Made by a program: the position numbers and the translations under genes
Shown: positions 1-6,802 of the stretch, in pieces
Layout: the number at the start of each line of letters is the position of its first letter
Position numbering within the stretch: the stretch's first letter is position 1
The notes under the pieces: model-generated
What the model was told of the DNA's origin: nothing
Database searches by the model: none
What the model saw: only the letters and a program-made list of their open reading frames with translations
Assembly: GCA_025353085.1 (NCBI GenBank)
Contig: JANXRI010000414.1
Span: 1 to 18,440, forward strand
DNA: 18,440 nt
Source of the DNA: Betaproteobacteria bacterium
Lineage (GTDB): Bacteria; Pseudomonadota; Gammaproteobacteria; Burkholderiales; SG8-41
Direction of reading: 5' to 3'

Positions 1-420
1 TATCCTGCCATCATCAGTGATGCGCAGATAGAATATATGCTGGCGCAGCGTTATGCGCCCGCGGTGTTGCGCTCGGAATTGGCGCAAGGCGGCGTGTGGT
101 GGGACGCACTGCGTGTAGAAGGACGGATGGCGGGCTTCGCGTCGTATTTTTTGACGCGCATTACAGACGAACTGAAACTCGACAAGGTGTACGTATATCC
201 GTGCGATCAGCGGCAAGGTTACGGCGGCATGCTCATCGACCGCGCGGTCACGATTGCGCGCGCGTACGGGCGGGACGTGCTGACGCTCGCGGTAAACAAG
301 CGCAACCGCCATGCGATCGCCGCGTACAGGAAGCATGGGTTTGCAATCGTCGAGTCGGTGGTCAAGGACATTGGTGGCGGATTTGTAATGGATGATTACG
401 TGATGACCAGGCATGTTTGA
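1..420 (+). CDS. GNAT family N-acetyltransferase, 5' end cut by window edge
   Basis: The reading frame is open from the first base (Y-P-A-I-I-S-D-A-Q-I-E-Y before the first ATG at 37), so the gene begins upstream of the window. Only 139 residues are visible. N-terminal sequence of the form YPxIIxxxQIxYML is usual in this acetyltransferase subfamily, so the ATG at 37 is probably internal. The acetyl-CoA pyrophosphate-binding loop is seen as Q-R-Q-G-Y-G-G, just after the strand KVYVYP. A later N-K-R-N-R-H-A-I-A-A-Y-R-K-H-G-F stretch matches the C-terminal half of the GNAT fold (N-x-x-A-I-x-x-Y-x-K-x-G-F). The family transfers acetyl from acetyl-CoA to an amine on a protein or small molecule; the substrate cannot be told here. 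The last 8 bases overlap the start of the next gene, which suggests translational coupling. Confidence 0.85.
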   Translation, partial: YPAIISDAQIEYMLAQRYAPAVLRSELAQGGVWWDALRVEGRMAGFASYFLTRITDELKLDKVYVYPCDQRQGYGGMLIDRAVTIARAYGRDVLTLAVNKRNRHAIAAYRKHGFAIVESVVKDIGGGFVMDDYVMTRHV

Positions 421-826
421 AAATCCGGACTGTGAAGAGCGCTGCGCATTGATCCGCGGTGCTAAGAACATCGCGGTAGTGGGCTTGTCGCCCAACCCAG
501 CGCGCCCGAGCTACGAAGTCGCCGCGGCCATGCAGCAACTCGGCTATAACATTATTCCCGTAACACCGGCGGTCCAACAAGTGCTCGGCGCTACGGCGTA
601 TGCGCGGCTTGGCGACGTGGATCAGTCCATCGACCTCGTCAATGTTTTTCGCGCAAGCAAATTCATCGACGCGATCGTCGATGAATGCATCGCGCTTAAA
701 CTGCCGGCGCTATGGATACAGGAAGGCATCGTGAACGAAGCGGCGGCGCAGCGCGCGCGCGATGCGGGCATCACTGTCGTGATGGATCGCTGCATTTATC
801 GCGATTACCGCCAAGAATGCACTTGA
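413..826 (+). CDS. CoA-binding domain protein, YccU family
   Basis: A 137-residue protein made of a single Rossmann-like CoA-binding domain, the same length as E. coli YccU. The glycine-rich nucleotide loop is at the N-terminus (I-A-V-V-G-L-S-P-N-P-A-R-P-S-Y), followed by G-Y-N-I-I-P-V-T-P, L-V-N-V-F-R and L-W-I-Q-E-G-I-V. The C-terminal V-V-M-D-R-C-I is typical of the family, which resembles the CoA-binding part of succinyl-CoA synthetase alpha subunits. The cellular role is not established; binding of CoA or an acyl-CoA is inferred from the fold. The ATG start overlaps the preceding gene's stop by 8 bases (ATGTTTGA), so the two are probably co-translated. dapF starts 12 bases downstream. 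Confidence 0.88.
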   Translation: MFENPDCEERCALIRGAKNIAVVGLSPNPARPSYEVAAAMQQLGYNIIPVTPAVQQVLGATAYARLGDVDQSIDLVNVFRASKFIDAIVDECIALKLPALWIQEGIVNEAAAQRARDAGITVVMDRCIYRDYRQECT

Positions 827-838
827 CATGTACGTGAC

Positions 839-1669
839 ATGCGCTTGAAGTTCACCAAAATGCACGGGCTCGGCAATGACTTTGTCGTGCTCGACGCGAC
901 GCATGCACCGATCAAGCTGACGCGCGATCAGGTGCGCCGGATTGCCGACCGTCATGTCGGCGTCGGCTGCGACCAGATTCTGCAGGTCGAGCCGCCGCGC
1001 ACGCCAGATACCGATTTTTATTACCGCATTTTTAACGCCGACGGCGGCGAGGTCGAGCAGTGCGGCAACGGCGCGCGCTGTTTCGTGCGCTTTGTGCGCG
1101 AACAGGGATTCACGGAGAAAACCGAAATTCGCGTGGGCACCCTGTCGGGAGTGATCGTGCCGCGGCTCGAAGCCGATGGCCGCATTACGGTCAACATGGG
1201 CGTGCCTGAATTCGAGCCGGCGCGCATTCCGTTCAAGGCCGCGCGCCGCGCACTCACGTACCCGCTTGACGTCGGTACGGAGGCGATTGAAATCAGCGCG
1301 TTGTCGATGGGCAACCCGCACGCCATACAGCTCGTTGCGGATGTCGATGCGGCGCCCGTCGCGACTCAGGGGCCTGTGATCGAGAGACACGCGCGTTTTC
1401 CGCAGCGCGTGAACGCGGGCTTTATGCAGATCATCGATCGCAGCCACCTGAAATTGCGCGTCTATGAACGGGGCGCCGGCGAGACGCTAGCCTGCGGCTC
1501 AGGCGCGTGCGCCGCCGTTGTCGCGGGCATTCAACGCGGAATGCTGGCGTCGAGCGTGGCGGTCGCTACGCGTGGCGGCGAGCTCGGTATATCATGGCTG
1601 GGCGAAGGTAAACCCGTGTGGATGACCGGGCCGGCCGTCACCGTTTTTGCAGGCGAAATAGAACTATAA
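839..1669 (+). CDS. dapF: diaminopimelate epimerase
   Basis: A 276-residue, full-length cytoplasmic enzyme that interconverts LL- and meso-diaminopimelate without a cofactor, supplying lysine and the peptidoglycan cross-linking residue. The two catalytic cysteines, acting as base and acid, are visible: C75 in E-Q-C-G-N-G-A-R and C219 in E-T-L-A-C-G-S-G-A-C. Substrate-binding motifs G-L-G-N-D-F (N13) and M-G-N-P-H-A (N159) are intact. The ATG at 839 matches the family N-terminus (M-x-L-x-F-T-K-M-H-G-L-G-N-D-F). There is no clear Shine-Dalgarno sequence; a TGACATG direct repeat lies at 824–830 and 835–841, covering the previous stop and this start. It is followed by the DUF484 gene and xerC, the classic dapF–yigA–xerC order of gamma- and betaproteobacteria. 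Confidence 0.97.
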   Translation: MRLKFTKMHGLGNDFVVLDATHAPIKLTRDQVRRIADRHVGVGCDQILQVEPPRTPDTDFYYRIFNADGGEVEQCGNGARCFVRFVREQGFTEKTEIRVGTLSGVIVPRLEADGRITVNMGVPEFEPARIPFKAARRALTYPLDVGTEAIEISALSMGNPHAIQLVADVDAAPVATQGPVIERHARFPQRVNAGFMQIIDRSHLKLRVYERGAGETLACGSGACAAVVAGIQRGMLASSVAVATRGGELGISWLGEGKPVWMTGPAVTVFAGEIEL

Positions 1670-1672
1670 GAA

Positions 1673-1689
1673 CCGTTCTCCTGAGACGG
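1673..1689. other. short inverted repeat in the dapF–DUF484 spacer
   Basis: The arms CCGTTCTC and GAGACGG can pair with one bulged T around a tiny loop. The sequence after it on the plus strand is A-rich, not T-rich, so it is not an intrinsic terminator for dapF. It may be a weak attenuation or mRNA-stability structure, or chance. Confidence 0.3.
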
Positions 1690-1723
1690 ATTCAAAAAAG
1701 CAGCATTATAAGAGGCAGCACAC

Positions 1724-2374
1724 ATGACACCCGACGCGGTCGTTAATTTCCTGAAACAGCATCCCGAATTTTTCGAAGACCAGGCCGAATTCCTGGCGAC
1801 GATCATGATTCCGCATCCGCATGGCGGTCGCGCGATACCGATCAGCGAGCGCCAGATCCTTACGCTGCGCGATAAAAGCAAACAGCTCGAGGACAAGCTG
1901 CGTGAATTGATCGTGTTTGGTGAGGAGAATGACGCGATCGGCGAGAAGGTGCATCGCTTAACACTCGCGCTGGTCACGGCGCGCGACGTCGAAGCTATCA
2001 TCGCCGCGCTGCATTTCAATCTACGCGAAGATTTTGCCGTGCCGCATATCGTGTTGCGCTTGTGGCCCGAGGGCGGTACGCACCCGCAGTTGCCTGAATT
2101 CGGCGCCGTCAGCGCTGCCGCGCGCGACTTTGCCGAGAGCCTGGCCAACCCGTATTGCAGCGCCCATGCAATGGTCGACACCGCCGAGTGGTTCGGCGAA
2201 GCGGCCACGCATTTGCGCTCTTTTGCGTATGTCGCGTTGAAAAACGGGCGCGCATTAGGGTTGCTCGCGCTGGCGAGCGAAGATCCTCAGCGCTTTTATC
2301 CCGAGATGGGCACCTTGTACTTAAAGCGTTTAGGCGAAGTGGCGGCGGCTGCACTGGCGGGCTGCCTCGCGTGA
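1724..2374 (+). CDS. DUF484 family protein (YigA-like)
   Basis: A 216-residue cytoplasmic protein of the DUF484 family, which carries a GAF-like domain of unknown function. The family hallmark at the N-terminus is clear: V-V-N-F-L-K-Q-H-P-E-F-F, then I-P-H-P-H-G-G-R-A-I-P-I-S-E-R-Q. A charged helix follows (residues about 45–75), likely coiled coil, and then a GAF-like alpha/beta region to the end. An AAGAGG-like Shine-Dalgarno sequence at about 1710–1715 sits 8–9 bases before the ATG. Its constant position between dapF and xerC in proteobacteria suggests a link to recombination or cell-wall synthesis, but no activity is known and none can be read from the sequence. Confidence 0.92.
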   Translation: MTPDAVVNFLKQHPEFFEDQAEFLATIMIPHPHGGRAIPISERQILTLRDKSKQLEDKLRELIVFGEENDAIGEKVHRLTLALVTARDVEAIIAALHFNLREDFAVPHIVLRLWPEGGTHPQLPEFGAVSAAARDFAESLANPYCSAHAMVDTAEWFGEAATHLRSFAYVALKNGRALGLLALASEDPQRFYPEMGTLYLKRLGEVAAAALAGCLA

Positions 2375-2384
2375 CGGGACGGCC

Positions 2385-3329
2385 GTGAGGCGTAAGGTAG
2401 AAAAAGAAACAACCGATGTGGTGAGTACTGCGGGCGCGGCCAAGCTGCTGGTGAATTTTTTGGGACACCTCGCGAACGAACGGCGCCTGAGCAAGAACAC
2501 ACTTATCAGCTACGAGCGTGATATTGCGGCGCTGCTCGCACTGGCCGCCGACACGCCGCTCGCGCAACTGCAGGTTCATCACATGCGCCGTTACATTTCG
2601 CAGCTCCACGCGCGAGGCCTTGACGGCCGCAGTCTCGCGCGCATGTTATCCGGGTGGCGCGGATTTTTTCGCTACCTCGCGCGCGATCATGGCTACACCA
2701 ATAATCCGTGCGTCGGCCTGCGCGCGCCTAAAGCCAGGAAGTCGCTGCCGCAGGCGTTGTCGCCGGACGAAGCCGCGCGCATGATGGCCATTCCGGAAGA
2801 TGACGAACTCGCGACGCGCGACAAGGCGATTTATGAGCTTTTTTATTCGTCCGGCCTGCGGTTGACGGAGCTCACGAGCCTCGCGCCGGACGATATTAAT
2901 GTTGGCGATGCAACGGTGCGCGTGACGGGCAAAGGGGCCAAGACGCGCGTAGTGCCGGTCGGCAGCCAGGCGCTTGCAGCATTGCAGAACTGGCTTATAA
3001 AACGCGCGTTGCTCGCCGGCCAGGAATCAACTGCGCTGTTCGTCAGCCGCAATGGCACGCGGCTCACCGCGCGCGCCGTGCAATACCGCATGAAAGCGTG
3101 GGCGCTCAAGCTCGGACTGGCGGCTGATGTTCATCCGCATATGCTGCGGCATTCGTTCGCGTCGCATGTCCTGCAGTCAAGTGGCGATCTGCGCGCGGTG
3201 CAGGAAATGCTCGGGCACGCGAGCATCTCGACAACGCAGGTGTACACGCATCTTGATTTTCAGTATCTTGCCAAGGTTTACGACGCGGCGCATCCGCGCG
3301 CCAGGAAAAAAATCAGCATTAAAACGTGA
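2385..3329 (+). CDS. xerC: tyrosine recombinase XerC
   Basis: A site-specific recombinase that, with XerD, resolves chromosome dimers at dif near the division septum. All catalytic residues are present (numbering from GTG 2385): R159 (S-S-G-L-R), K183 (T-G-K-G), H252 and R255 (H-P-H-M-L-R-H), H278 (L-G-H-A) and the nucleophile Y287 (Q-V-Y-T-H-L). The N-terminal SAM-like core-binding domain spans about residues 18–105 and the catalytic domain about 125–300. The start is uncertain: GTG at 2385 gives 314 residues, while in-frame GTGs at 2418 and 2421 would give about 302, closer to the usual XerC length. None has a strong Shine-Dalgarno sequence. It lies 10 bases after the DUF484 gene, in one operon with dapF. 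Confidence 0.95.
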   Translation: MRRKVEKETTDVVSTAGAAKLLVNFLGHLANERRLSKNTLISYERDIAALLALAADTPLAQLQVHHMRRYISQLHARGLDGRSLARMLSGWRGFFRYLARDHGYTNNPCVGLRAPKARKSLPQALSPDEAARMMAIPEDDELATRDKAIYELFYSSGLRLTELTSLAPDDINVGDATVRVTGKGAKTRVVPVGSQALAALQNWLIKRALLAGQESTALFVSRNGTRLTARAVQYRMKAWALKLGLAADVHPHMLRHSFASHVLQSSGDLRAVQEMLGHASISTTQVYTHLDFQYLAKVYDAAHPRARKKISIKT

Positions 3330-3360
3330 GCAGCAAGCGAGGGCAAGGAATGACGTGGTA

Positions 3361-3417
3361 ATGCAAATCTCAATACCTGATGCGTCGCGCCGACGCCGCA
3401 CCCAATCGAATGCATAA
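3361..3417 (+). CDS. possible 18-codon leader ORF before rlmI
   Basis: An ATG at 3361 opens an 18-codon frame (M-Q-I-S-I-P-D-A-S-R-R-R-R-T-Q-S-N-A) whose TAA at 3415–3417 overlaps the rlmI ATG at 3410 by 8 bases. An AAGGA Shine-Dalgarno-like sequence lies at 3345–3349, while rlmI itself has no visible one. This arrangement would suit translational coupling. The peptide resembles nothing I recognise and may not be functional in itself. Confidence 0.25.
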   Translation: MQISIPDASRRRRTQSNA

Positions 3418-4585
3418 GCTGATCCTCAAACCCGGCCGCGAAAAGTCGCTCAAGCGCCGGCATCCGTGGGTGTTTTCGGGCGCCGTCGCCAAGCTGACCG
3501 GTGAACCGGAGGCGGGCGAAACCATCGAGATCTGCAGCAGCGAGGGGGAGTTTCTCGCCATGGCAGCGTGCAATCCCCGGTCGCAAATCGTCGGCCGCGT
3601 GTGGGACTGGCGCAAGGTCGAAATCGACGCCGCGTTTTTTCTCGCGCGCATTGGCCGCGCGGTCGCGCTGCGCGCGCACTTGTTGCCGGCGAACGACGCA
3701 GTGCGTTTGTTACACGCCGAGTCGGATGGTTTGCCCGGCGTCGTGATCGATCGTTATGGTGAAACGGTCGTAATGCAATTGTCGAGTGCGGGTGCGATGC
3801 GCTGGCGTGAAGCGATTGCCGACGCGGTAATGGCAGTCGTCAAGCCAGTCACCCTTTACGAGCGCTCGGATGCCGACGTGCTTGTGCTCGAAGGCCTGCA
3901 GCCGAGTGTCGGCTTATTGCGCGGAATTGCGCCGCCGTCACCGATGATCGTCAACGAAGCGGGCGCTATGTTCGAAGTTGACGTTCCGCATGGTCATAAA
4001 ACCGGTTTCTATCTCGACCAGCGGGCCAATCGATTGCGCGTGCGCGAACTCGCGGCGAAACGCGAAGTACTCGATTGCTTTGCATACACCGGCGGTTTTA
4101 CGGTCAATGCACTCGAAGGCGGTGCGGCGAAAGTCACTGCCATCGACAGCTCGGGACCGGCGCTCGAACTGCTCAAGCGCAATGTCGCGTTGAACGGATT
4201 GCCGGCCGTGGAATGCATTGAAGGCGATGTGTTTCAGTTACTGCGCAAATTGCGCGACCAGGCGCGCAGCTTTGATTTGATCGTGCTCGACCCGCCGAAA
4301 TTCGCGCCGACCGCTGCGCACGCCGAAAAAGCATCGCGCGCGTACAAGGATATCAATCTGCTGGCGTTTAAATTGCTGCGCGCGGGCGGGCTGCTCGTTA
4401 CGTTCTCGTGCTCGGGCGGCGTGTCGCGCGACCTTTTCCAGAAAATTGTGGCGGGCGCTGCGCTGGATGCCGGTGTCGACGCGCAGATCGTCGAGCAGTT
4501 GAGTCCCGGGGCGGATCATCCGGTCGCGCTCAATTTTCCCGAAGGCGATTATTTAAAAGGGTTGATCTGCCGCGTGCCCGGGTAA
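3410..4585 (+). CDS. rlmI: 23S rRNA (cytosine-C5) methyltransferase RlmI
   Basis: A SAM-dependent enzyme of the RlmI/YccW family that methylates C1962 of 23S rRNA in E. coli. With the ATG at 3410 it has 391 residues (E. coli protein 396). An N-terminal PUA domain is recognisable (G-R-E-K-S-L-K-R-R-H-P-W-V-F-S-G, residues 9–24). The middle and C-terminal Rossmann methyltransferase shows G-F-Y-L-D-Q-R (199–205), the SAM loop D-C-F-A-Y-T-G-G-F (222–230), motif IV D-P-P-K-F (294–298) and motif VI S-C-S with the presumed catalytic C334. An in-frame ATG at 3380 would add ten residues not expected from the family. The gene converges with yidD, whose stop lies 12 bases away, leaving no room for a terminator. 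Confidence 0.93.
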   Translation: MHKLILKPGREKSLKRRHPWVFSGAVAKLTGEPEAGETIEICSSEGEFLAMAACNPRSQIVGRVWDWRKVEIDAAFFLARIGRAVALRAHLLPANDAVRLLHAESDGLPGVVIDRYGETVVMQLSSAGAMRWREAIADAVMAVVKPVTLYERSDADVLVLEGLQPSVGLLRGIAPPSPMIVNEAGAMFEVDVPHGHKTGFYLDQRANRLRVRELAAKREVLDCFAYTGGFTVNALEGGAAKVTAIDSSGPALELLKRNVALNGLPAVECIEGDVFQLLRKLRDQARSFDLIVLDPPKFAPTAAHAEKASRAYKDINLLAFKLLRAGGLLVTFSCSGGVSRDLFQKIVAGAALDAGVDAQIVEQLSPGADHPVALNFPEGDYLKGLICRVPG

Positions 4586-4597
4586 GCGCGAGATTTT

Positions 4598-4828
4598 TTA
4601 CTCAACCTGTTCTTTAAGCGGCGGTACCGGATCGACGCCGCCCGGGTGCCCCGGATGACAGCGCAACAGCCGTCTTGTCGCAAGCCAGCCGCCGCGCAGC
4701 GCGCCATGAGTGTTGATCGCCTCGGTCGCGTACATTGAACAACTCGGATAAAACCGGCACTGGCCGCCGAAGAATGGACTCAGGCACCATTGATAAACTT
4801 TGATAAAAAATATCAGCATTGACTTCAT
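4598..4828 (-). CDS. yidD: membrane protein insertion efficiency factor YidD
   Basis: A 76-residue protein of the YidD family, a small membrane-associated protein that helps YidC/Sec insert inner-membrane proteins. The family block is unmistakable: V-Y-Q-W-C-L-S-P-F-F-G, then C-R-F-Y-P-S-C-S-M-Y-A, then a G-G-W-L-A-T-R-R-L-L-R-C-H-P segment ending D-P-V-P. The start M-K-S-M-L-I-F-F-I-K-V-Y-Q-W fits the amphipathic N-terminal helix; an ATG one codon upstream (4831) is equally possible, and a frame extending to 4885 has no family support. In most proteobacteria yidD sits between rnpA and yidC; here it is alone, opposed to rlmI and divergent from the metal cluster. Confidence 0.92.
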   Translation of the reverse strand: MKSMLIFFIKVYQWCLSPFFGGQCRFYPSCSMYATEAINTHGALRGGWLATRRLLRCHPGHPGGVDPVPPLKEQVE

Positions 4829-4965
4829 CATCCGCAGCTCGATTATCTGAGGCGAACGAGTATAAATCATGGTCGGCGCCCGCAACCGGCGGCGGATTGT
4901 TGCACCGGGTCCATGCGTTTATGTTAGTTTGGTTGCGGTCCCCCGGAAGTGAGGCGTGTTTTTAC
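4829..4965. other. divergent intergenic region between yidD and the metal cluster
   Basis: These 137 bases separate minus-strand yidD from the plus-strand metal genes and must hold the promoters of both. I see the candidate yidD promoter and, on the plus strand, only a weak TTGCAC (4900–4905) to TGTTAG (4922–4927) pair with a 16-base spacer. I looked for a Zur-type palindrome (GTTATA…TATAAC-like) and did not find one. Confidence 0.5.
4859..4885 (-). promoter_or_regulatory. candidate sigma-70 promoter for yidD
   Basis: Read on the minus strand there is a good -10 hexamer TATACT (4864–4859) and a moderate -35 TTGCGG (4885–4880), separated by 15 bases, shorter than ideal. Transcription would start about 20 bases before the yidD ATG. 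Weak evidence: one strong hexamer only. Confidence 0.3.
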
Positions 4966-5292
4966 ATGATGCTGAAACGCGGCTTGATGCAGCTCTTGCT
5001 TGCAGCGTTGCTGCTGGCCGCGCAGCATGGCGCGCTCACGCATCAAGTGCGCCATCTGCAGGACCGTCTGCCGGCGCAAAGCCAGCAGCAGGACGACCAG
5101 CAAAAGTCCGCGCATACCGGTCTCTGCGACTTTCACGTTTCATTTGCGCAAGTCCTCGGCGCGGTCAATTGCGCCAAGACACCTCTGCGCCTCGCGAGCA
5201 ATTCGGTCGAGCATAGCGGCAATGATTTTCCGCCGGCTGTCGCCGCCGACCTCGTCGTTCCCGCTTCACGCGGCCCGCCCGTCCTCGTCTGA
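4966..5292 (+). CDS. small secreted Cys/His protein of a metal-transport cluster
   Basis: A 108-residue protein without a firm family name. Residues 1–24 form a signal peptide (K-R near the start, then L-M-Q-L-L-L-A-A-L-L-L-A-A), so the mature part is probably periplasmic. That part has scattered potential metal ligands: H26, H30, H50, C54 and H57 in C-D-F-H, C69 and H83. It also has a Gln-rich stretch at about 38–46 and a C-terminal S-R-G-P-P-V-L. Small secreted proteins with a Leu-rich leader, a C-x-x-H/C motif, F-A-Q and a terminal R-x-P-P occur near zinc-transport genes in betaproteobacteria, as I recall; treat that as inference. A GAGG at 4951–4954 supports the paired ATGs at 4966 and 4969. 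Codons upstream to 4819 stay open but are not supported. A role as zinc chaperone or sensor is possible but unproven. Confidence 0.65.
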   Translation: MMLKRGLMQLLLAALLLAAQHGALTHQVRHLQDRLPAQSQQQDDQQKSAHTGLCDFHVSFAQVLGAVNCAKTPLRLASNSVEHSGNDFPPAVAADLVVPASRGPPVLV

Positions 5293-5313
5293 CATTCTAG
5301 CTGTGGGTCGCTT

Positions 5314-5342
5314 CCGGTTAAACCGGTCGCGGTTTCGGTTTA
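5314..5342. promoter_or_regulatory. cluster of CGGTTT/AAACCG half-sites before the barrel gene
   Basis: Four related 6-base units lie within 29 bases: CGGTTA (5315–5320), AAACCG (5320–5325), CGGTTT (5330–5335) and CGGTTT (5336–5341). They form a perfect CCGGTT-A-AACCGG inverted repeat (5314–5326), a 6-bp stem AAACCG/CGGTTT with loop GTCG, and a tandem direct repeat. The position just upstream of the AGGAG of the next gene would suit an operator or an mRNA hairpin. Confidence 0.35.
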
Positions 5343-5362
5343 GTGTTTTGAGGAGAATTCAC

Positions 5363-6784
5363 GTGGCCAGGTTTTTAATCGCCCTCTGCATCGCAATCGC
5401 ATTTAGCGCGCCGGTGTCGGCGCAGGAGTCGGAACTCGCGAAAATACGCGACGAGATCCGGCAGATGAAGCAGCAATACGAGCAGCGCATTCAGGATTTG
5501 GAAAAGCGGCTTGCCGATACGGAAGTGAAGGCGGGCACAGCCGCCGTCGCCGCGAGCAAAGCCGAGCAAAGCGCGGCCAGCGCCGAGACCGCGACGGCGG
5601 CGGCGGCCTCCGCGCGCAGCGGCGAAAATGCGTTCAACCCCGCGGTGTCGTTGATCCTGCAAGGGACCTTTGCGCGCGAATCGCAAGACCCGAACACCTA
5701 CCGCTTAAACGGCTTTTTTCCGTCGGGCGGCGAAGTCGGTCCACCGAAGCGCAGCTTCGGTCTCGGCGAGACTGAGCTTAATGTCACCGCGAATATCGAT
5801 CCGTACTTCCGCGGCGTCGCCATTGCGTCGCTGGCGCCCGAGGGCGGTGTCTCGATCGAAGAGGCGTACTTTCAAACGCTCGCGTTGCCGCAAGGCCTGA
5901 CGCTAAAGGGCGGGCGATTTTTTTCAGGCTTGGGTTATCTGAACGAAATTCATCAGCACGCGTGGGACTTTCAGGACGCGCCGCTCGCGTATAAAGCATT
6001 TCTCGGCAATCAGTTCAGGCAGAACGGATTGCAGTTAAAGTGGGTCGCCCCGACGGACCTCTTCATCGAACTCGCGGCCGAACTCGGCAGCGGAGACAAC
6101 TTCCCGGGCAGCGATCGCAATAAGAACGGCGTTGGCAGCAGTGCATTGCTCGCCCATGTCGGCGGCGACATCGGTAACAGTTATGCCTGGCGGTCGGGCG
6201 TGTCGTTTCTGCGAACCTCGCCGCGCGCGCGCAGCTATCAGGATGTCGATTCGCTCGGCGGTGCCGTAACTAACGCATTTACCGGCAGCGCCCGATTGTG
6301 GGTCGCCGATGCCGTGCTCAAGTGGTCACCGAACGGCAACTCAAGCTATCGCAACCTCAAGTTGCAGGGCGAATACTTCCGCTTCATTCAGGACGGCTCG
6401 CTCAATTACAACGACGCCGGCGGCAGCGCGCTGTTCGGCCCGGTCACAGGGCCGTTCAATGCGACTCAGTCGGGCTGGTACGCGCAGGCTGCATGGCAGT
6501 TCCTGCCCGCGTGGCGCGTCGGTTACCGCTACGATCGCCTGAACTACGGCTCAGTTAGCAACGGTATTGTGATTGGCGGACTCGGCCCGCAAGCGAGCGA
6601 TTTTCCGATCCTCGCCAACTACAGCCCGACGCGCAACAGCGTGATGTTTGACTGGAGTCCCACCGAGTTCAGCCGTATTCGGCTTCAGTTCTCTTCCGAC
6701 AAATCGCGCCTCGGGCTCACTGACAACCAGGCGTTGGTGCAATACATTTACAGCCTGGGCGCGCATGGCGCCCACAAATTCTGA
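5363..6784 (+). CDS. outer-membrane beta-barrel with N-terminal coiled coil, metal-cluster porin
   Basis: A 473-residue secreted protein starting at GTG 5363. The start is fixed by a perfect AGGAG (5351–5355) seven bases upstream and by the signal peptide M-A-R-F-L-I-A-L-C-I-A-I-A-F-S-A-P-V-S-A ending at A-Q-E. Mature residues about 22–58 are a charged coiled coil (L-A-K-I-R-D-E-I-R-Q-M-K-Q-Q-Y), followed by an Ala-rich linker to about 90. The rest alternates polar and hydrophobic residues with many aromatics and turns, as in a transmembrane barrel, and ends in the H-K-F terminal Phe used for BamA-mediated assembly. No TonB box or plug domain is visible, so this looks like a coiled-coil-tethered porin, probably trimeric. 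Its place before a ZnuA-like protein suggests passage of zinc or a zinc chelate; that is inference. The frame stays open upstream to 5000, overlapping the previous gene, without support. Confidence 0.75.
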   Translation: MARFLIALCIAIAFSAPVSAQESELAKIRDEIRQMKQQYEQRIQDLEKRLADTEVKAGTAAVAASKAEQSAASAETATAAAASARSGENAFNPAVSLILQGTFARESQDPNTYRLNGFFPSGGEVGPPKRSFGLGETELNVTANIDPYFRGVAIASLAPEGGVSIEEAYFQTLALPQGLTLKGGRFFSGLGYLNEIHQHAWDFQDAPLAYKAFLGNQFRQNGLQLKWVAPTDLFIELAAELGSGDNFPGSDRNKNGVGSSALLAHVGGDIGNSYAWRSGVSFLRTSPRARSYQDVDSLGGAVTNAFTGSARLWVADAVLKWSPNGNSSYRNLKLQGEYFRFIQDGSLNYNDAGGSALFGPVTGPFNATQSGWYAQAAWQFLPAWRVGYRYDRLNYGSVSNGIVIGGLGPQASDFPILANYSPTRNSVMFDWSPTEFSRIRLQFSSDKSRLGLTDNQALVQYIYSLGAHGAHKF

Positions 6785-6802
6785 GCGCCGGAGCGAGTAA
6801 TC

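Noticed and set aside
828..848. six-codon ORF overlapping the dapF start
   Set aside because: Very short, no ribosome binding site, and explained by a TGACATG direct repeat.
710..1447. 245-codon open frame antisense to dapF
   Set aside because: It is opposite a complete dapF with intact catalytic residues; the translation is Arg/His-rich and resembles no protein, as expected for the complement of GC-rich coding DNA.
4829..4965. Zur-box search upstream of the metal cluster
   Set aside because: No palindrome resembling the known Zur consensus was found on either strand, so zinc control by Zur is not claimed.
5000..5362. N-terminal extension of the barrel protein
   Set aside because: The frame is open but lies over the secreted-protein gene in another frame; the GTG at 5363 has a perfect AGGAG and begins a signal peptide.
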